From assembly GCF_000712295.1 (NCBI RefSeq), contig NZ_JMKI01000051.1:1-64000 (forward strand): DNA of 64,000 nucleotides, given 5' to 3'. Below are positions 53,001 to 61,140 of this stretch, piece after piece. The notes beneath the pieces were generated by a model. The model did no database searches, had not been told where the DNA came from, and worked only from the letters and a program-made list of their open reading frames with translations. Each line of letters opens with the position of its first letter. Position 1 is the first letter of the stretch. Source of the stretch: Synergistes jonesii (GTDB taxonomy: Bacteria > Synergistota > Synergistia > Synergistales > Synergistaceae). Both the position numbers and the translations under genes were made by a program.

Positions 53001-53028
53001 GCCGCAGGGAAGCCCCGGCGGCATTTTT
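53001..53028 (+). terminator. Terminator after purR
   Basis: GCCGCAGGG / CCCGGCGGC (one mismatch) with a 4-nt loop, followed by ATTTTT. Confidence 0.65.
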
Positions 53029-53054
53029 ATAGCCCGCAAGTTTGAAAGCGCCTC

Positions 53055-53531
53055 TTACTTGACGACTACGACCTTCATGCCAGTCGTCACATATTCTTTC
53101 TTCAGCCTGTCGAGGTCATCGTTGGCGAGGCGTATGCAGCCTTCTGTGACATTCTTGCCGATCGAGAGGGGGTCGTGGGTGCCGTGAATTCCTATGCCGC
53201 TCCAACCGGTCTTCAGCCTTATGAACCAAGGGCCGTAGGCCCCCTGAATCGGCCCCATGCCGTCGTGAAAGTCGTGGGACCAGCTTCTCGCGTCCTGCAC
53301 CTGCTTGACGGAAAATATCCCCTCCGGCGTGCGGCAGTCGCCCTTCTTCCGTTTATCGCCGCTGTTTTTGCCGACCGCGACGGCGAACTTCTCCAGCTCT
53401 TTGTCGCCGCGCATCACATAAAGCAGATGTTCGCCTTTGACTATTTTGAGCCACGTCTGCGGCGCCGCGCAGGCGTCGTGCAGCGCGCAGAGAAGCACAA
53501 GTGCGAAAATCGCTGCAAATAATTTCTTCAT
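53055..53531 (-). CDS. Secreted L,D-transpeptidase (YkuD domain)
   Basis: 158 residues from MKKLFAAIFALVL; an ATG two codons upstream is possible but too close to GGAG. A signal peptide ends near ACAAP (about 22-26). The YkuD domain follows with the catalytic HGT...(x)...GCIRL signature (GIHGTHDPLSIGKNVTEGCIRLANDD), the Cys being the nucleophile. Such enzymes make 3-3 peptidoglycan cross-links or attach lipoproteins in the periplasm. Minimal protein with no LysM or peptidoglycan-binding domain. Appears monocistronic, converging on purR. Confidence 0.93.
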   Translation of the reverse strand: MKKLFAAIFALVLLCALHDACAAPQTWLKIVKGEHLLYVMRGDKELEKFAVAVGKNSGDKRKKGDCRTPEGIFSVKQVQDARSWSHDFHDGMGPIQGAYGPWFIRLKTGWSGIGIHGTHDPLSIGKNVTEGCIRLANDDLDRLKKEYVTTGMKVVVVK

Positions 53532-53844
53532 AGGCATACTCTCCAGAGTTTGTTACGTTTACTGCGCCGTGCCGACTCTTTCGCCGCGTAAAAGCACGGT
53601 ATGCCGCCTGAGTCGACGTCGAATGATTTTAGCGCGAAAGAGGCGAGAACTGTCGACAAGCGGCCTCCGTACGTGATATAGTAAAGCACAGCTTACTGAT
53701 TTCCGCAACGATTTTAGCCTGACCTGAGAGGAGGAAAACCGCTAACAAAAGAACATAAACGCAGAAAGAGGCGGCGTTTTCTTCTCTCATGCGCTGCCAG
53801 AGAAGATAAAAACAGATAATAATTTTTAAAAGGAGTTGGCTGAA
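53532..53844. other. Intergenic region between ldt-like gene and lemA
   Basis: About 310 bp with no supported gene. A perfect 7-bp hairpin CTTCTCT / AGAGAAG lies at 53781-53805, 40 bp before lemA, function unclear. No convincing -35/-10 pair was found for lemA. Short frames here lack ribosome-binding sites. Confidence 0.45.
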
Positions 53845-54399
53845 GTGGTTGCATTAACTGCGATTATTGTGGTCGCCGCGCTTGTGGGACTCTGGCTCAT
53901 GTCTACCTACAACCGGCTGGTTAGGCTGAAGAATCTCAACGCCGAAGGCTGGAGCGGCATCGACGTGCAGCTGAAAAGGAGGTTCGATCTGATACCTAAT
54001 CTCGTCGAGAGCGTGAAGGGCTACGCGTCGCACGAAAAGGAGACCTTCCAGCGCGTTACGGAGGCAAGGTCGATGATCAACAACGCGGGAGACGACCCAG
54101 AAGCGCGCATGAAAGCCGAGAACGCGCTGAGCGGCGCTCTGCGCTCGCTCTTCGCCGTCGCTGAGAATTATCCCGAGCTCAAGGCAAACGAAAACTTCAT
54201 GCATCTGCAGAACGAGCTTTCAAGCATTGAGAACGAGATTCAGATGTCGCGCCGCTACTACAACGGCACCGCGCGCAACCTCAACACCGCGATACAGACC
54301 TTCCCCGCCGTGCTGGTGGCGCGTCATTTCGGCTTCAGGGAGGCCCTGTACTTCGAGGCCGAGGAAGAAGCGAAAGCGATTCCAAAGATAAAATTCTAA
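53845..54399 (+). CDS. lemA: LemA family protein
   Basis: 184 residues from a GTG 9 nt after AGGAG (a TTG three codons earlier abuts the site). One N-terminal membrane segment (about 2-20), then the LemA helical-bundle domain. YNRLVRLKNLNAEGWSGIDVQLKRRFDLIPNLVESVKGYA is the diagnostic block and IENEIQMSRRYYNGTARNLNTAIQTFPA the second. Function unknown; widespread in diderms and Firmicutes. No YgcG/TPM gene, its usual partner, follows. Confidence 0.94.
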   Translation: MVALTAIIVVAALVGLWLMSTYNRLVRLKNLNAEGWSGIDVQLKRRFDLIPNLVESVKGYASHEKETFQRVTEARSMINNAGDDPEARMKAENALSGALRSLFAVAENYPELKANENFMHLQNELSSIENEIQMSRRYYNGTARNLNTAIQTFPAVLVARHFGFREALYFEAEEEAKAIPKIKF

Positions 54400-54431
54400 G
54401 CGGGCGCTGCGCGGAAATTTCGATATTGCGG

Positions 54432-54458
54432 AAAAAGGCCGGCAGCGCCGGCCTTTTT
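54432..54458. terminator. Bidirectional terminator between lemA and the membrane operon
   Basis: AAAAAGGCCGGC-AGC-GCCGGCCTTTTT, perfect 12-bp stem with A-run and T-run on both sides, so it works for both converging units. Confidence 0.9.
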
Positions 54459-54485
54459 GATTCGCGAAAAGCGCCTTCCTAAAAA

Positions 54486-54710
54486 TTATTTTTTCAGCCT
54501 TGCCAAGCGATTATAGACCGAATATATCTCCCTTATGGGAATCGGCGCGGCGCGCAGGCTCCCCGCCGCTACGGCGACCAGCGCGCCAGCGAAGGCGGCG
54601 AAAGCGACGCTCTGCAGCGGCGCCCGCCTGATCACCCTATCGAGCGCCATATCATCCATAGCCGCGGCAAATCTTTTCTTCGCCGCAGCGAGCTCATCAT
54701 TTCTCGGCAT
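54486..54710 (-). CDS. Small membrane protein, YqjK-like position
   Basis: 74 residues from MPRNDELAAAKKRF; GAGGCGG lies 3 nt before the ATG. One hydrophobic segment (about 33-54, SVAFAAFAGALVAVAAGSL) flanked by basic residues. I do not recognise a named family. Position as last gene after a DUF883-like and a YqjE/holin-like gene mimics E. coli yqjD-yqjE-yqjK. Overlaps the upstream gene by 14 bp. Confidence 0.55.
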   Translation of the reverse strand: MPRNDELAAAKKRFAAAMDDMALDRVIRRAPLQSVAFAAFAGALVAVAAGSLRAAPIPIREIYSVYNRLARLKK

Positions 54711-55014
54711 CTTCCGCCTCACCGCCGTCTGCCGCGCCGCCACCGTCGTCAGGCTGCGACTTTTTGATCAGGAGGGAGCCGGCCGCACATAGCATCAGCG
54801 CTATAACGAAAGCAGCCCCGGGACGACCGATCATCAAAGAGAGCACGAGATAAAGAGCGTATCCCGCGGCGAGCGCGCCGGCAAAAAGAAAGGCCAGGCC
54901 GAAGAAGAGAAAAAGCGTGCCGCGTATGACGCTCAGCGCGCCGCTGCGGAATTGCCGCCCTTCGGCTTCGAGCACATCAAAGAAACTCAGTACGAGTCCT
55001 GTAAGCCTGTTCAT
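54697..55014 (-). CDS. Two-helix membrane protein, YqjE / holin superfamily III-like
   Basis: 105 residues. An amphipathic N-terminus (about 1-28), then two hydrophobic segments (30-60 and 64-84) and an acidic Gly-rich tail. This matches the layout of YqjE and of phage-holin-3_6 proteins, which are not necessarily phage-related. No phage genes are near. Middle gene of a three-gene membrane operon. Function unknown. Confidence 0.6.
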   Translation of the reverse strand: MNRLTGLVLSFFDVLEAEGRQFRSGALSVIRGTLFLFFGLAFLFAGALAAGYALYLVLSLMIGRPGAAFVIALMLCAAGSLLIKKSQPDDGGGAADGGEAEDAEK

Positions 55015-55064
55015 GTAGCGCCGCCGCTATATAAACGCATCAGCCGCGTATTAGCCCGGAGCTG

Positions 55065-55466
55065 TCAGCGATAGAAGCGCTCGGAGCGGCAGATTTTGTT
55101 TTCCAAAAGCTTAGCCGCCACGAAGCCGATCCCGAACGCGGCCGCGACTGCCGCGATCGGATGCTCGCATATCTTTTCGGCTGCCTTCTCGGCGACCTCG
55201 CCGCGCCTGTTCCTGTACTTTTCGGCGAGAGGAGCGAGAACTTCGTGGAGCTTGAGCAGCCCGCTCCTGAGCTTTTTCAGCAGGCGCCTTTCCTCTTCGA
55301 CGCGGCATTCTCCGTCCTCGTAATCGCCCTCGTCGTATTCTTCGCCGTAGCCCCCGCTGAGAGCGCGTAATTGCCCTTCGAGCTCGGCGATCTTCGCCTC
55401 AAGCTCGCTTATCTTCTGGCTGCGCTCCCCTTCTTCGTTCATGTTCTCATTTATTTCTTCACTCAT
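55065..55466 (-). CDS. DUF883/ElaB/YqjD-like membrane-anchored protein
   Basis: 133 residues from MSEEINENMN, with GGGGG 8 nt upstream. A coiled-coil N-terminus (about 12-38), an acidic spacer (GEEYDEGDYEDGE), a second helix and a C-terminal EHPIAAVAAAFGIGFVAAKLLENK. That HPxxxVAxAxGxGFxxG-like anchor resembles the tail of YqjD/ElaB, ribosome-binding inner-membrane proteins of stationary phase. Homology is by pattern only. First of the three-gene membrane operon. Confidence 0.65.
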   Translation of the reverse strand: MSEEINENMNEEGERSQKISELEAKIAELEGQLRALSGGYGEEYDEGDYEDGECRVEEERRLLKKLRSGLLKLHEVLAPLAEKYRNRRGEVAEKAAEKICEHPIAAVAAAFGIGFVAAKLLENKICRSERFYR

Positions 55467-55586
55467 GCCAATGACCCCCATTCATGATTGTATGTGCCGC
55501 GTAGTTTAGACTATACCATAAATCGGGCGTAAAAATGATAGAATATAGTCAAAATTTTTAATTTCATTTTACAGGGAGGCTTTTTG

Positions 55587-56054
55587 ATGGGAAAGGGCAA
55601 TGAGGTTCCTCTGCTTCGTCAGAGAGAGATCGAGGCAAAGGTGATCGCGCCGCTGATTCGTGCGTTCGCCGCCGAGATCGGAGAGGAAAGGGCGCGCCTG
55701 GTGGCGAAAGAGGCGATGAAGAAAATTTCGCGCGCCCAAGGCGAAGCCGTCGCAGCGAAATTCGGCGGCGGACTTGAATCTCTGAAAAATAACTGCATAT
55801 CGGCGTGGCACAGCGGCGGCGAGCTCGAAATAGAAGAGAAAAAAGACGACGAGGGGGAGTATTCGTTCAACGTGAAGCGCTGCGCCTACGCCGAACTCTA
55901 TGAAAAGCTCGGCTGCCGCGAACTCGGCGCCGTCATCTCATGCTCGCGCGATTTTGCGTTCCTCGACGGCTTCGACAGAGGGCTCGAACTGACGCGCACG
56001 AAAACTCTGATGGAGGGCGGTGACTGCTGCGATTTTTGCTACAGGAAGAAATAG
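55587..56054 (+). CDS. L-2-amino-thiazoline-4-carboxylate hydrolase family protein
   Basis: 155 residues from MGKGNEVPLLRQREIEAK, GGGAGG 6-7 nt upstream. The C-terminal FDRGLELTRTKTLMEGGDCCDFCY is the signature of the ATC-hydrolase-like family, named after a Pseudomonas enzyme that makes cysteine from thiazoline carboxylate. Most members are uncharacterised, so the exact substrate is uncertain. Ends in a Cys-rich motif. Monocistronic, followed by a strong hairpin. Confidence 0.88.
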   Translation: MGKGNEVPLLRQREIEAKVIAPLIRAFAAEIGEERARLVAKEAMKKISRAQGEAVAAKFGGGLESLKNNCISAWHSGGELEIEEKKDDEGEYSFNVKRCAYAELYEKLGCRELGAVISCSRDFAFLDGFDRGLELTRTKTLMEGGDCCDFCYRKK

Positions 56055-56083
56055 CCGCTTTTCGCGACGCCGGACGCTGAGAG

Positions 56084-56127
56084 AAGCAAGCGGGGCACAC
56101 GCCGGATTCGCGCGTGCCCCGCTTCTT
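56084..56127 (+). terminator. Terminator between ATC-hydrolase gene and htrA
   Basis: AAGCGGGGCAC / GTGCCCCGCTT with additional CGC/GCG pairs at the tip, followed by CTTGCCTCTTATT. The T-tract is modest; it may serve both converging genes. Confidence 0.6.
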
Positions 56128-56174
56128 GCCTCTTATTCGGCCGCTTCGCTCTGCATGAGGTGCGGCTCCATCTC

Positions 56175-57698
56175 TTATTCTCCGACTGAGATGAAGAGCG
56201 TCTGTCCCCGGCGCGAGACCAGAAGCCCGAGCGCCGCCTTTTCGTTCGCCATCGCGCGTTCCCAGTCCGCTATCGAGTCCATCTTGATGCGGTTAACTTC
56301 GAGAATCACATCTCCCCTGCGCAGTCCAAGATTCTGCCCTTGAGAGCCTGGCGCGACCCTCGTCACTACTACGCCCTCAGTCTCTGAGATGTTATACTCC
56401 TTCGCGAGCTCCTCGCTGTTCTTAACGACGGAGATCCCCCTCTTGGTCGACTCTTCGGGAGCCTCGCCCGCCCTCGGGCGCCTGCCCGTCGTTTGTCTCT
56501 TCGCGCCCTTCACGCTGTCGATGTCGCCGAGCTTGACCTCGATAGTCATCTTCTTGCCGTCGCGGTATATCTCGAACGGCACGATCTCGCCGGCGAGCTT
56601 GTTGCGCACAGCAAATACCACGTCTTCGCTGTTCTTTATGACGCTGTCTCCCACCTTGACGATGACGTCTCCGCGTTTCAGGCCGTAAGTGTCGGCCGGC
56701 GAATTTTTCTGAATGTCGGCTATGATCGAGCCTTCCTTGACCGGTATCTTGTACGCTTCGACGAGCGAGGGCGTAAGCTGCTGCACCGTCGCGCCGAGCC
56801 ATCCGCGGCGCACTTCGCCGTGCTTGATGAGGTCGTCCATTATCTGTTTCGCCATGTTGACGGGAATCGCGAAGCCGATGCCCTGTGCGTAGGGAACTAT
56901 AGCCGTGTTGATGCCGATGACGTTGCCGTTAAGGTCGATAAGTGGACCGCCGCTGTTGCCCGGGTTGATAGCCGCATCGGTCTGTAGGAAGCCCTGGAAA
57001 TTCACCCCGGGAGCCTGAAGAGTCCTGTTCTTCGCGGAAATTATGCCGGCAGTGACGGTGTTCTCAAATCCGTGCGGGTTCCCTATCGCGACGACCTGCT
57101 CGCCGACCTGCGTCACGCTCGAATCGCCGAGCGGCAGAAACGGCAGGTCTTTCGCCTTGACCTGTATCACCGCCAGGTCGAAGGTCGGATCCTGCCCGAC
57201 CTTCTTGGCGTCGAACATGCGCCCGTCGAGCAGCGTTACCTTTATCTTGTCCGCGTCCTCGACGACGTGGTTGTTCGTCAATATATAGCCTTCTTTGCTG
57301 ACTATGAAGCCCGAGCCCTTGCCCCTGACGGGAACTTTGCGCGCCCGGCCCCCCTGCTGCCCGAAGAAATTGTCTCCGAAGAATTCCTCGAAGAACGGAT
57401 CGCCTTTGAAAGGATTCACCATCGGCTGCTGCGTCACCATCGTCTCGACGTCGATGTTAACGACGGCCGGAGAGCTCTTCTTCACTATGTCGACGTAGGG
57501 ATTCCTCTGCGCGTATTCCGAGTCCGTTGAGGCCGCCGCCGCTCCCTGCGGGCTTTCGGCTTTTTCGATACCGCCGCCGGACACTGTATATCTTGTCGCG
57601 AGATACGAGCCGCACGTCCCGCCGGCAAAGAGCACGAGCGCGGCGAGCGAAGCCGCCCCGAATTTTTTAATTCCGCCGTTCAAATCGAACTTTCCCAT
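56175..57698 (-). CDS. Do-family serine protease (HtrA/DegP/DegQ)
   Basis: 507 residues. An N-terminal signal/anchor (about 12-35), a trypsin-like protease domain with catalytic His (TNNHVVEDADKI), Asp (FDLAVIQVK) and Ser (GNSGGPLID), then two PDZ domains (about 290-385 and 405-500). Cell-envelope quality-control protease/chaperone. The Q-linker before the protease (GGRARKVPVRGKGSG) is typical. GGAGG lies 8 nt before the ATG. A strong promoter lies about 45 bp upstream. Monocistronic. Confidence 0.96.
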   Translation of the reverse strand: MGKFDLNGGIKKFGAASLAALVLFAGGTCGSYLATRYTVSGGGIEKAESPQGAAAASTDSEYAQRNPYVDIVKKSSPAVVNIDVETMVTQQPMVNPFKGDPFFEEFFGDNFFGQQGGRARKVPVRGKGSGFIVSKEGYILTNNHVVEDADKIKVTLLDGRMFDAKKVGQDPTFDLAVIQVKAKDLPFLPLGDSSVTQVGEQVVAIGNPHGFENTVTAGIISAKNRTLQAPGVNFQGFLQTDAAINPGNSGGPLIDLNGNVIGINTAIVPYAQGIGFAIPVNMAKQIMDDLIKHGEVRRGWLGATVQQLTPSLVEAYKIPVKEGSIIADIQKNSPADTYGLKRGDVIVKVGDSVIKNSEDVVFAVRNKLAGEIVPFEIYRDGKKMTIEVKLGDIDSVKGAKRQTTGRRPRAGEAPEESTKRGISVVKNSEELAKEYNISETEGVVVTRVAPGSQGQNLGLRRGDVILEVNRIKMDSIADWERAMANEKAALGLLVSRRGQTLFISVGE

Positions 57699-57742
57699 GG
57701 AAAAACACCTCCGAGTTTTTTTCCCATTTATTTCATTTCATT

Positions 57743-57771
57743 ATAATAGGCGTATGGTCAAACTAAGTCAA
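57743..57771 (-). promoter_or_regulatory. htrA promoter
   Basis: In minus sense TTGACT, a 17-bp spacer and TATTAT; an alternative -10 TATAAT lies three bases on. Near consensus. Confidence 0.7.
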
Positions 57772-57835
57772 TAAAGATTATATGTGATTTTTATGAGGAT
57801 TTTGTGACGGCGACTCAGCCTGCGCTCGCTTTGCG

Positions 57836-58606
57836 TCAGCCGCGGGAAGCGCAGCGCTCTCCGATGAAAGATGCGGCAAGCCATAAGACGCCGGCGAGAG
57901 CCGCGGCTGCCCACAGCACGCGCGCCTCCGGCGAGACGGCTTCGCGGTACGCGTCGAAGAGGAGCCGATAGAGCGAATAAAGAAGCATATAAAGCGGGAA
58001 GCAGAACGCGTGTCTCGTGCCGCCGCGCTTCTTCCGCAGATATTTTTCGACGGCGAGAAGCAGAAGCAGCGAGGCAAAGGAGAGGAGCGACTCTGCGAGC
58101 TGCGAGGGAAAGCGGTAAAATCCGCGCGCGTCGTTCCGCATATGGACGGTCCAGCAGGGAGGAGAGGCGTAAAATTTTCCGACGCCTGCGCAGCAGCCTT
58201 CGAGAAAGCATCCTATACGGCCGACCGCCATCATCGCGGCAGCCGGAAGCGCCGCGCTTTCGGCGAACGCTTCGATTCTCATGCCGCGCTTCTTCAGAGA
58301 CCAGAGCGCCGTCAGCCCGCCGGCAAGAATTCCCCCCCACGACTCGAGCCCGCTAAGCGCGGCGCCCAGCGCTATTTCACCGGCAAAGAAGCGCGGAAGC
58401 TTTTCGGTCACCGCGGCCGCGTAAGAGCCTAGGACGCCGGCGCAGTAGACGCGCAGTAGGACGGAAGTCACGTCGCCGTCCTCCATGCCCCACAGCCTTT
58501 CGGCGCGCCTGCGCGTCCATGCGACGAATATAAATAAAGCTGAAGCCCACAGCACGTAATAGCTGCGGACTTCAAGAAAAGAAATTTTCAATATTACCGG
58601 AAACAT
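57836..58606 (-). CDS. Prolipoprotein diacylglyceryl transferase-like membrane protein, divergent
   Basis: 256 residues with about seven membrane segments. AMMAVGRIGCFLEGCCAG (about 124-141) is the Lgt signature in its GCC form, and SQLAESL and FPLYMLLYSLYRLLFDAYRE follow the Lgt layout, including a C-terminal Arg. The HGGLxG motif of Lgt, whose His is essential in E. coli, reads W90-GGILAGG. It may be an Lgt paralogue with altered function rather than the lipoprotein enzyme. Last gene of the rpmH-to-lgt run, 9 bp after jag. Confidence 0.75.
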   Translation of the reverse strand: MFPVILKISFLEVRSYYVLWASALFIFVAWTRRRAERLWGMEDGDVTSVLLRVYCAGVLGSYAAAVTEKLPRFFAGEIALGAALSGLESWGGILAGGLTALWSLKKRGMRIEAFAESAALPAAAMMAVGRIGCFLEGCCAGVGKFYASPPCWTVHMRNDARGFYRFPSQLAESLLSFASLLLLLAVEKYLRKKRGGTRHAFCFPLYMLLYSLYRLLFDAYREAVSPEARVLWAAAALAGVLWLAASFIGERCASRG

Positions 58607-58615
58607 CGTTTCCTT

Positions 58616-59311
58616 TTACCTGTTGCTGAACTTACCGCGCGGCGGGCGGCGTCTGCCGCGTTCGCGCGAAGCTCCTCCAAGCGGGCAGACGAGCACGCGG
58701 CGCATCGGCTCCTCGCCTATCGAGCGCGTCTCGACGTCCCTGTTGTCGCGCAGCGTGATATGTATCAGGCGTCTCTCCCAGCTCGTCATGGGTTCAAGGC
58801 TCACAGGCGAGCCCTTGCGCTTCGCCTCGCGCGCTATCGACTCGGCGAGGCGGCGCAGCGTCTGCTCGCGGCGTTCGCGGTAGCCGCCGCAGTCGAAGCG
58901 GACGCGGCGGGTCGATATATCGTCGTGGCAGACGAGGTTTGTGATATACTCGAGCGCCTTCAGCGTTTCGCCGTAGCGCCCTATCACGACTCCTGCATCC
59001 TCACCGACGAGATTTATGATTCCGTCGTCGGTAAGTTCGGGAATGAGATCCAGATCCATCTTGTCGAGTATCTCATTGACGAAATGGCAGGAGCGTATAT
59101 AGGAGACCGGCGCGAAGGGCTTCACTTCCACCCTGTAGGTCGAGCCGAGCAGGCCGAAAAGCTTTTTATCCTCGGAGAGCACCGTAGCGTCGACGTCCTC
59201 CGGCTTGATTCCCCATTTTTTCGCGCCTTTCTTTTTAGCTTCGTCGATCGAGGCGCATTCAAAAACTTCGCTTTCTATTTCTGGCATCGGTATCTGTTCC
59301 GTATCTTTCAT
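58616..59311 (-). CDS. jag: Jag/KhpB RNA-binding protein
   Basis: 231 residues. Jag-N domain (about 12-65, ECASIDEAKKKGAKKWGIKPEDVDATVL), KH domain with GEDAGVVIGRYGETLKALEYITNLV (GRYG loop) and R3H domain (about 150-205, EPMTSWERRLIHITLRD). Arg-rich tail. Binds RNA, with roles in elongation and envelope synthesis in Gram-positive bacteria. Directly follows yidC as in most genomes. Confidence 0.95.
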   Translation of the reverse strand: MKDTEQIPMPEIESEVFECASIDEAKKKGAKKWGIKPEDVDATVLSEDKKLFGLLGSTYRVEVKPFAPVSYIRSCHFVNEILDKMDLDLIPELTDDGIINLVGEDAGVVIGRYGETLKALEYITNLVCHDDISTRRVRFDCGGYRERREQTLRRLAESIAREAKRKGSPVSLEPMTSWERRLIHITLRDNRDVETRSIGEEPMRRVLVCPLGGASRERGRRRPPRGKFSNR

Positions 59312-59314
59312 AAT

Positions 59315-60130
59315 TTATTCCTCATCATCGTCGTCCGCCACGTTGACCGGCTTGTTTTTATGCAGCACCGGCTTTACGGCCATTTCCTCGCTCGTCTTCT
59401 TCATCACGAAATACTGCTGCGCCACTCCTATCAGAGAGGAAAGCCCCCAATAGAGCATCACGCCGCCCGGCATCGAAAGGCATATAAAAGCCATGAAGAA
59501 GGGCATTATCGTGTTCATCATCGCCATCTGCGGGTTGCTGCCGCCGGAAAGCTTCTGCTGAGCCCAGGTCAGGAAGGAAATGCCGACAAGAAGCGCGAGG
59601 TTCCCGAGGTAATAATGAACGTTCGCGAGCCCGCCGGGATTCGTGAAGAGGGCCGAAAGCGCCGTCATAATATGGTACTCTCCGTTCGCGGCAGGCGCGA
59701 CGCCGAGCGCTTTGGAAAGTCCGGCGGTCGTCGAAGAGCCGAGAAGCACCCCGAAGAAGGAGGTGTCGGCGAAGTCGTAGGTCCGCAGAACATTGAAAAG
59801 TAGAATCAATATAGGAAGCTGTACGAGAAGGGGAAGGCAGCCCGCCGCCGGATTGACCTTGTATTCCCTGTAGAGACGCATCGTCTCTTCCTGCATTTTC
59901 TGTTTGTCGTTCGCAAATTTCTCCTGGATGACCTTCAGCCTCGGCTGTATCTTCTGCATCTGCTGCATCGAGAGCATCTGCTTCTGGTTCAAAGGATACA
60001 GCGCGATCCTTACCGCTATTGTCAAGAGAATGATCGCAAATCCGTAAGAGTTCGTGATCCCGTAGAAAAACTCAAGTATCTTGAGAAGGAGATCGCTCGC
60101 TCCGCTCCATATCGCGCCCAAAACCTTCAC
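59315..60130 (-). CDS. yidC: Membrane protein insertase YidC, short (Oxa1-like) form
   Basis: 271 residues, five core membrane segments. YGFAIILLTIAVRIALYPLNQKQMLSMQ contains the conserved groove Arg. Then a cytoplasmic coiled hairpin (KVIQEKFANDKQKMQEETMRLYREYKVNP), GCLPLLVQLPILILLFNVLR and PGGVMLYWGLSSLIGVAQQ. No large periplasmic P1 domain as in proteobacteria, and no lipobox. Start overlaps yidD by 4 bp (ATGA). Confidence 0.95.
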   Translation of the reverse strand: MKVLGAIWSGASDLLLKILEFFYGITNSYGFAIILLTIAVRIALYPLNQKQMLSMQQMQKIQPRLKVIQEKFANDKQKMQEETMRLYREYKVNPAAGCLPLLVQLPILILLFNVLRTYDFADTSFFGVLLGSSTTAGLSKALGVAPAANGEYHIMTALSALFTNPGGLANVHYYLGNLALLVGISFLTWAQQKLSGGSNPQMAMMNTIMPFFMAFICLSMPGGVMLYWGLSSLIGVAQQYFVMKKTSEEMAVKPVLHKNKPVNVADDDDEE

Positions 60131-60423
60131 CTAACCTTTCGAAGTCCGCTTCGATTTTTAGTGAGATATTTCCTGCCGAACATTGCCGCAATCTCGTCGC
60201 GTCCCGGCACAGGGTCGAAGCCGCCCTCGTGCCACGGCCCGCACTTTACAATCCGAGCGGCCGATAGCCTCAATCCTATCAGAGGCCCGTATTTGGAGAT
60301 CGCCTCGGCCGCGTACTCCGAGCATGAGGGATAAAATCTGCACTTCGCCATGCCGAGGTGCGGGGAGAGGATCGACCGATACGCCTTTATGCAAAAGAGC
60401 ATACAAAACGTTACTATACGCAT
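60127..60423 (-). CDS. yidD: Membrane protein insertion efficiency factor YidD
   Basis: 98 residues from MRIVTFCMLFCIKAYR, with GGCGG 3-4 nt upstream, overlapping the end of rnpA by 10 bp. YRSILSPHLGMAKCRFYPSCSEYAAEAISKYG and KCGPWHEGGFDPVP are diagnostic. Three Cys residues conserved. An upstream in-frame ATG lies inside rnpA and is not preferred. Confidence 0.93.
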   Translation of the reverse strand: MRIVTFCMLFCIKAYRSILSPHLGMAKCRFYPSCSEYAAEAISKYGPLIGLRLSAARIVKCGPWHEGGFDPVPGRDEIAAMFGRKYLTKNRSGLRKVR

Positions 60424-60818
60424 TTTCCGCCGTCTTTTGAATCGACGGTCCAGCCTCGGTTTTTCCATTCCTTCGTCAAAAGCCCGCGGCGCTTGAGCGA
60501 TTTTGCGACATCCTCATAGATATCGTCCGCCTTCGCGTCGAGCGCGTTTTCGCGCAGCGACGCCACGATCCATACGCCGTCCTTAACCCACGGCAGAAGC
60601 CTGCGCAGAGCTTCGCGCATAACGCGGCGCCCCCTCGTCCTCTTGACGGCGCGCGCAATTTTCTTCCCCACCGTGACTCCGGCGAGAGCCGAGTTTCCCC
60701 TGTCCGTCAAAAACGACAATCGCACCAACGCGCCGGTTTCTCGGCGCCCGGTGCGGAATACAAGGTCAAACTGCCACCCTCTTTTGAGCCTCTTTGCGGC
60801 AGGGAAGCCAAAATCCAC
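60414..60818 (-). CDS. rnpA: Ribonuclease P protein component
   Basis: 134 residues from a GTG six bases after the rpmH stop. Protein subunit of RNase P, maturing tRNA 5' ends. FDLVFRTGRRETGALVRLSFL and the RNR motif as KKIARAVKRTRGRRVMREALRR match the family. There is no independent ribosome-binding site, so translation is probably coupled to rpmH. Confidence 0.94.
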   Translation of the reverse strand: MDFGFPAAKRLKRGWQFDLVFRTGRRETGALVRLSFLTDRGNSALAGVTVGKKIARAVKRTRGRRVMREALRRLLPWVKDGVWIVASLRENALDAKADDIYEDVAKSLKRRGLLTKEWKNRGWTVDSKDGGKCV

Positions 60819-60824
60819 AGCAAA

Positions 60825-60959
60825 TCAGACGGCGAGACGCGCCCTGCCCTTACGGCGACGATTTCTGAGAATGCGGCGCCCGCTGGGGGATGCGGAACGT
60901 TCAAGGAAGCCCATCGCGCGCTTGCGTCTTACGTTGTGCGGTTGAAATGTCCGTTTCAT
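60825..60959 (-). CDS. rpmH: 50S ribosomal protein L34
   Basis: 44 residues. Translation of the minus strand from ATG 60959 begins [19 protein letters not shown] and ends [11 protein letters not shown]; it is the very basic, universally conserved L34. AGGAGGTG lies 7 nt upstream. First gene of rpmH-rnpA-yidD-yidC-jag. dnaA, often divergent from rpmH, is not here; rpsT takes that place. Confidence 0.97.
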   Translation of the reverse strand: MKRTFQPHNVRRKRAMGFLERSASPSGRRILRNRRRKGRARLAV

Positions 60960-61042
60960 GAAACTACACCTCCTGCGTCTTTCATCGTTATCAAACTATC
61001 AAAAATTCTTTTCAGAATAATTAGCTCTCAAACAACCTGTTA

Positions 61043-61071
61043 AATATAGCATAGAGTTTGCGTTGCCGCAA
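61043..61071 (-). promoter_or_regulatory. Promoter of rpmH-rnpA-yidD-yidC-jag
   Basis: In minus sense TTGCGG, a 17-bp spacer and TATATT, about 85 bp before rpmH. Confidence 0.6.
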
Positions 61072-61110
61072 GAAAATCTTACTTTTTCGGCCAGGAAAAT
61101 TTTTAAGGTA

Positions 61111-61140
61111 TTGCGCAAGGGCGCGTATATGTGCTAAGAT
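61111..61140 (+). promoter_or_regulatory. rpsT promoter
   Basis: TTGCGC, an 18-bp spacer and TAAGAT, 31 bp before the rpsT start. Confidence 0.55.

Noticed and set aside
54697-55014. Prophage holin
   Set aside because: Holin-like topology only; no lysin, structural or integrase genes nearby, and the operon context matches a housekeeping membrane cluster better.
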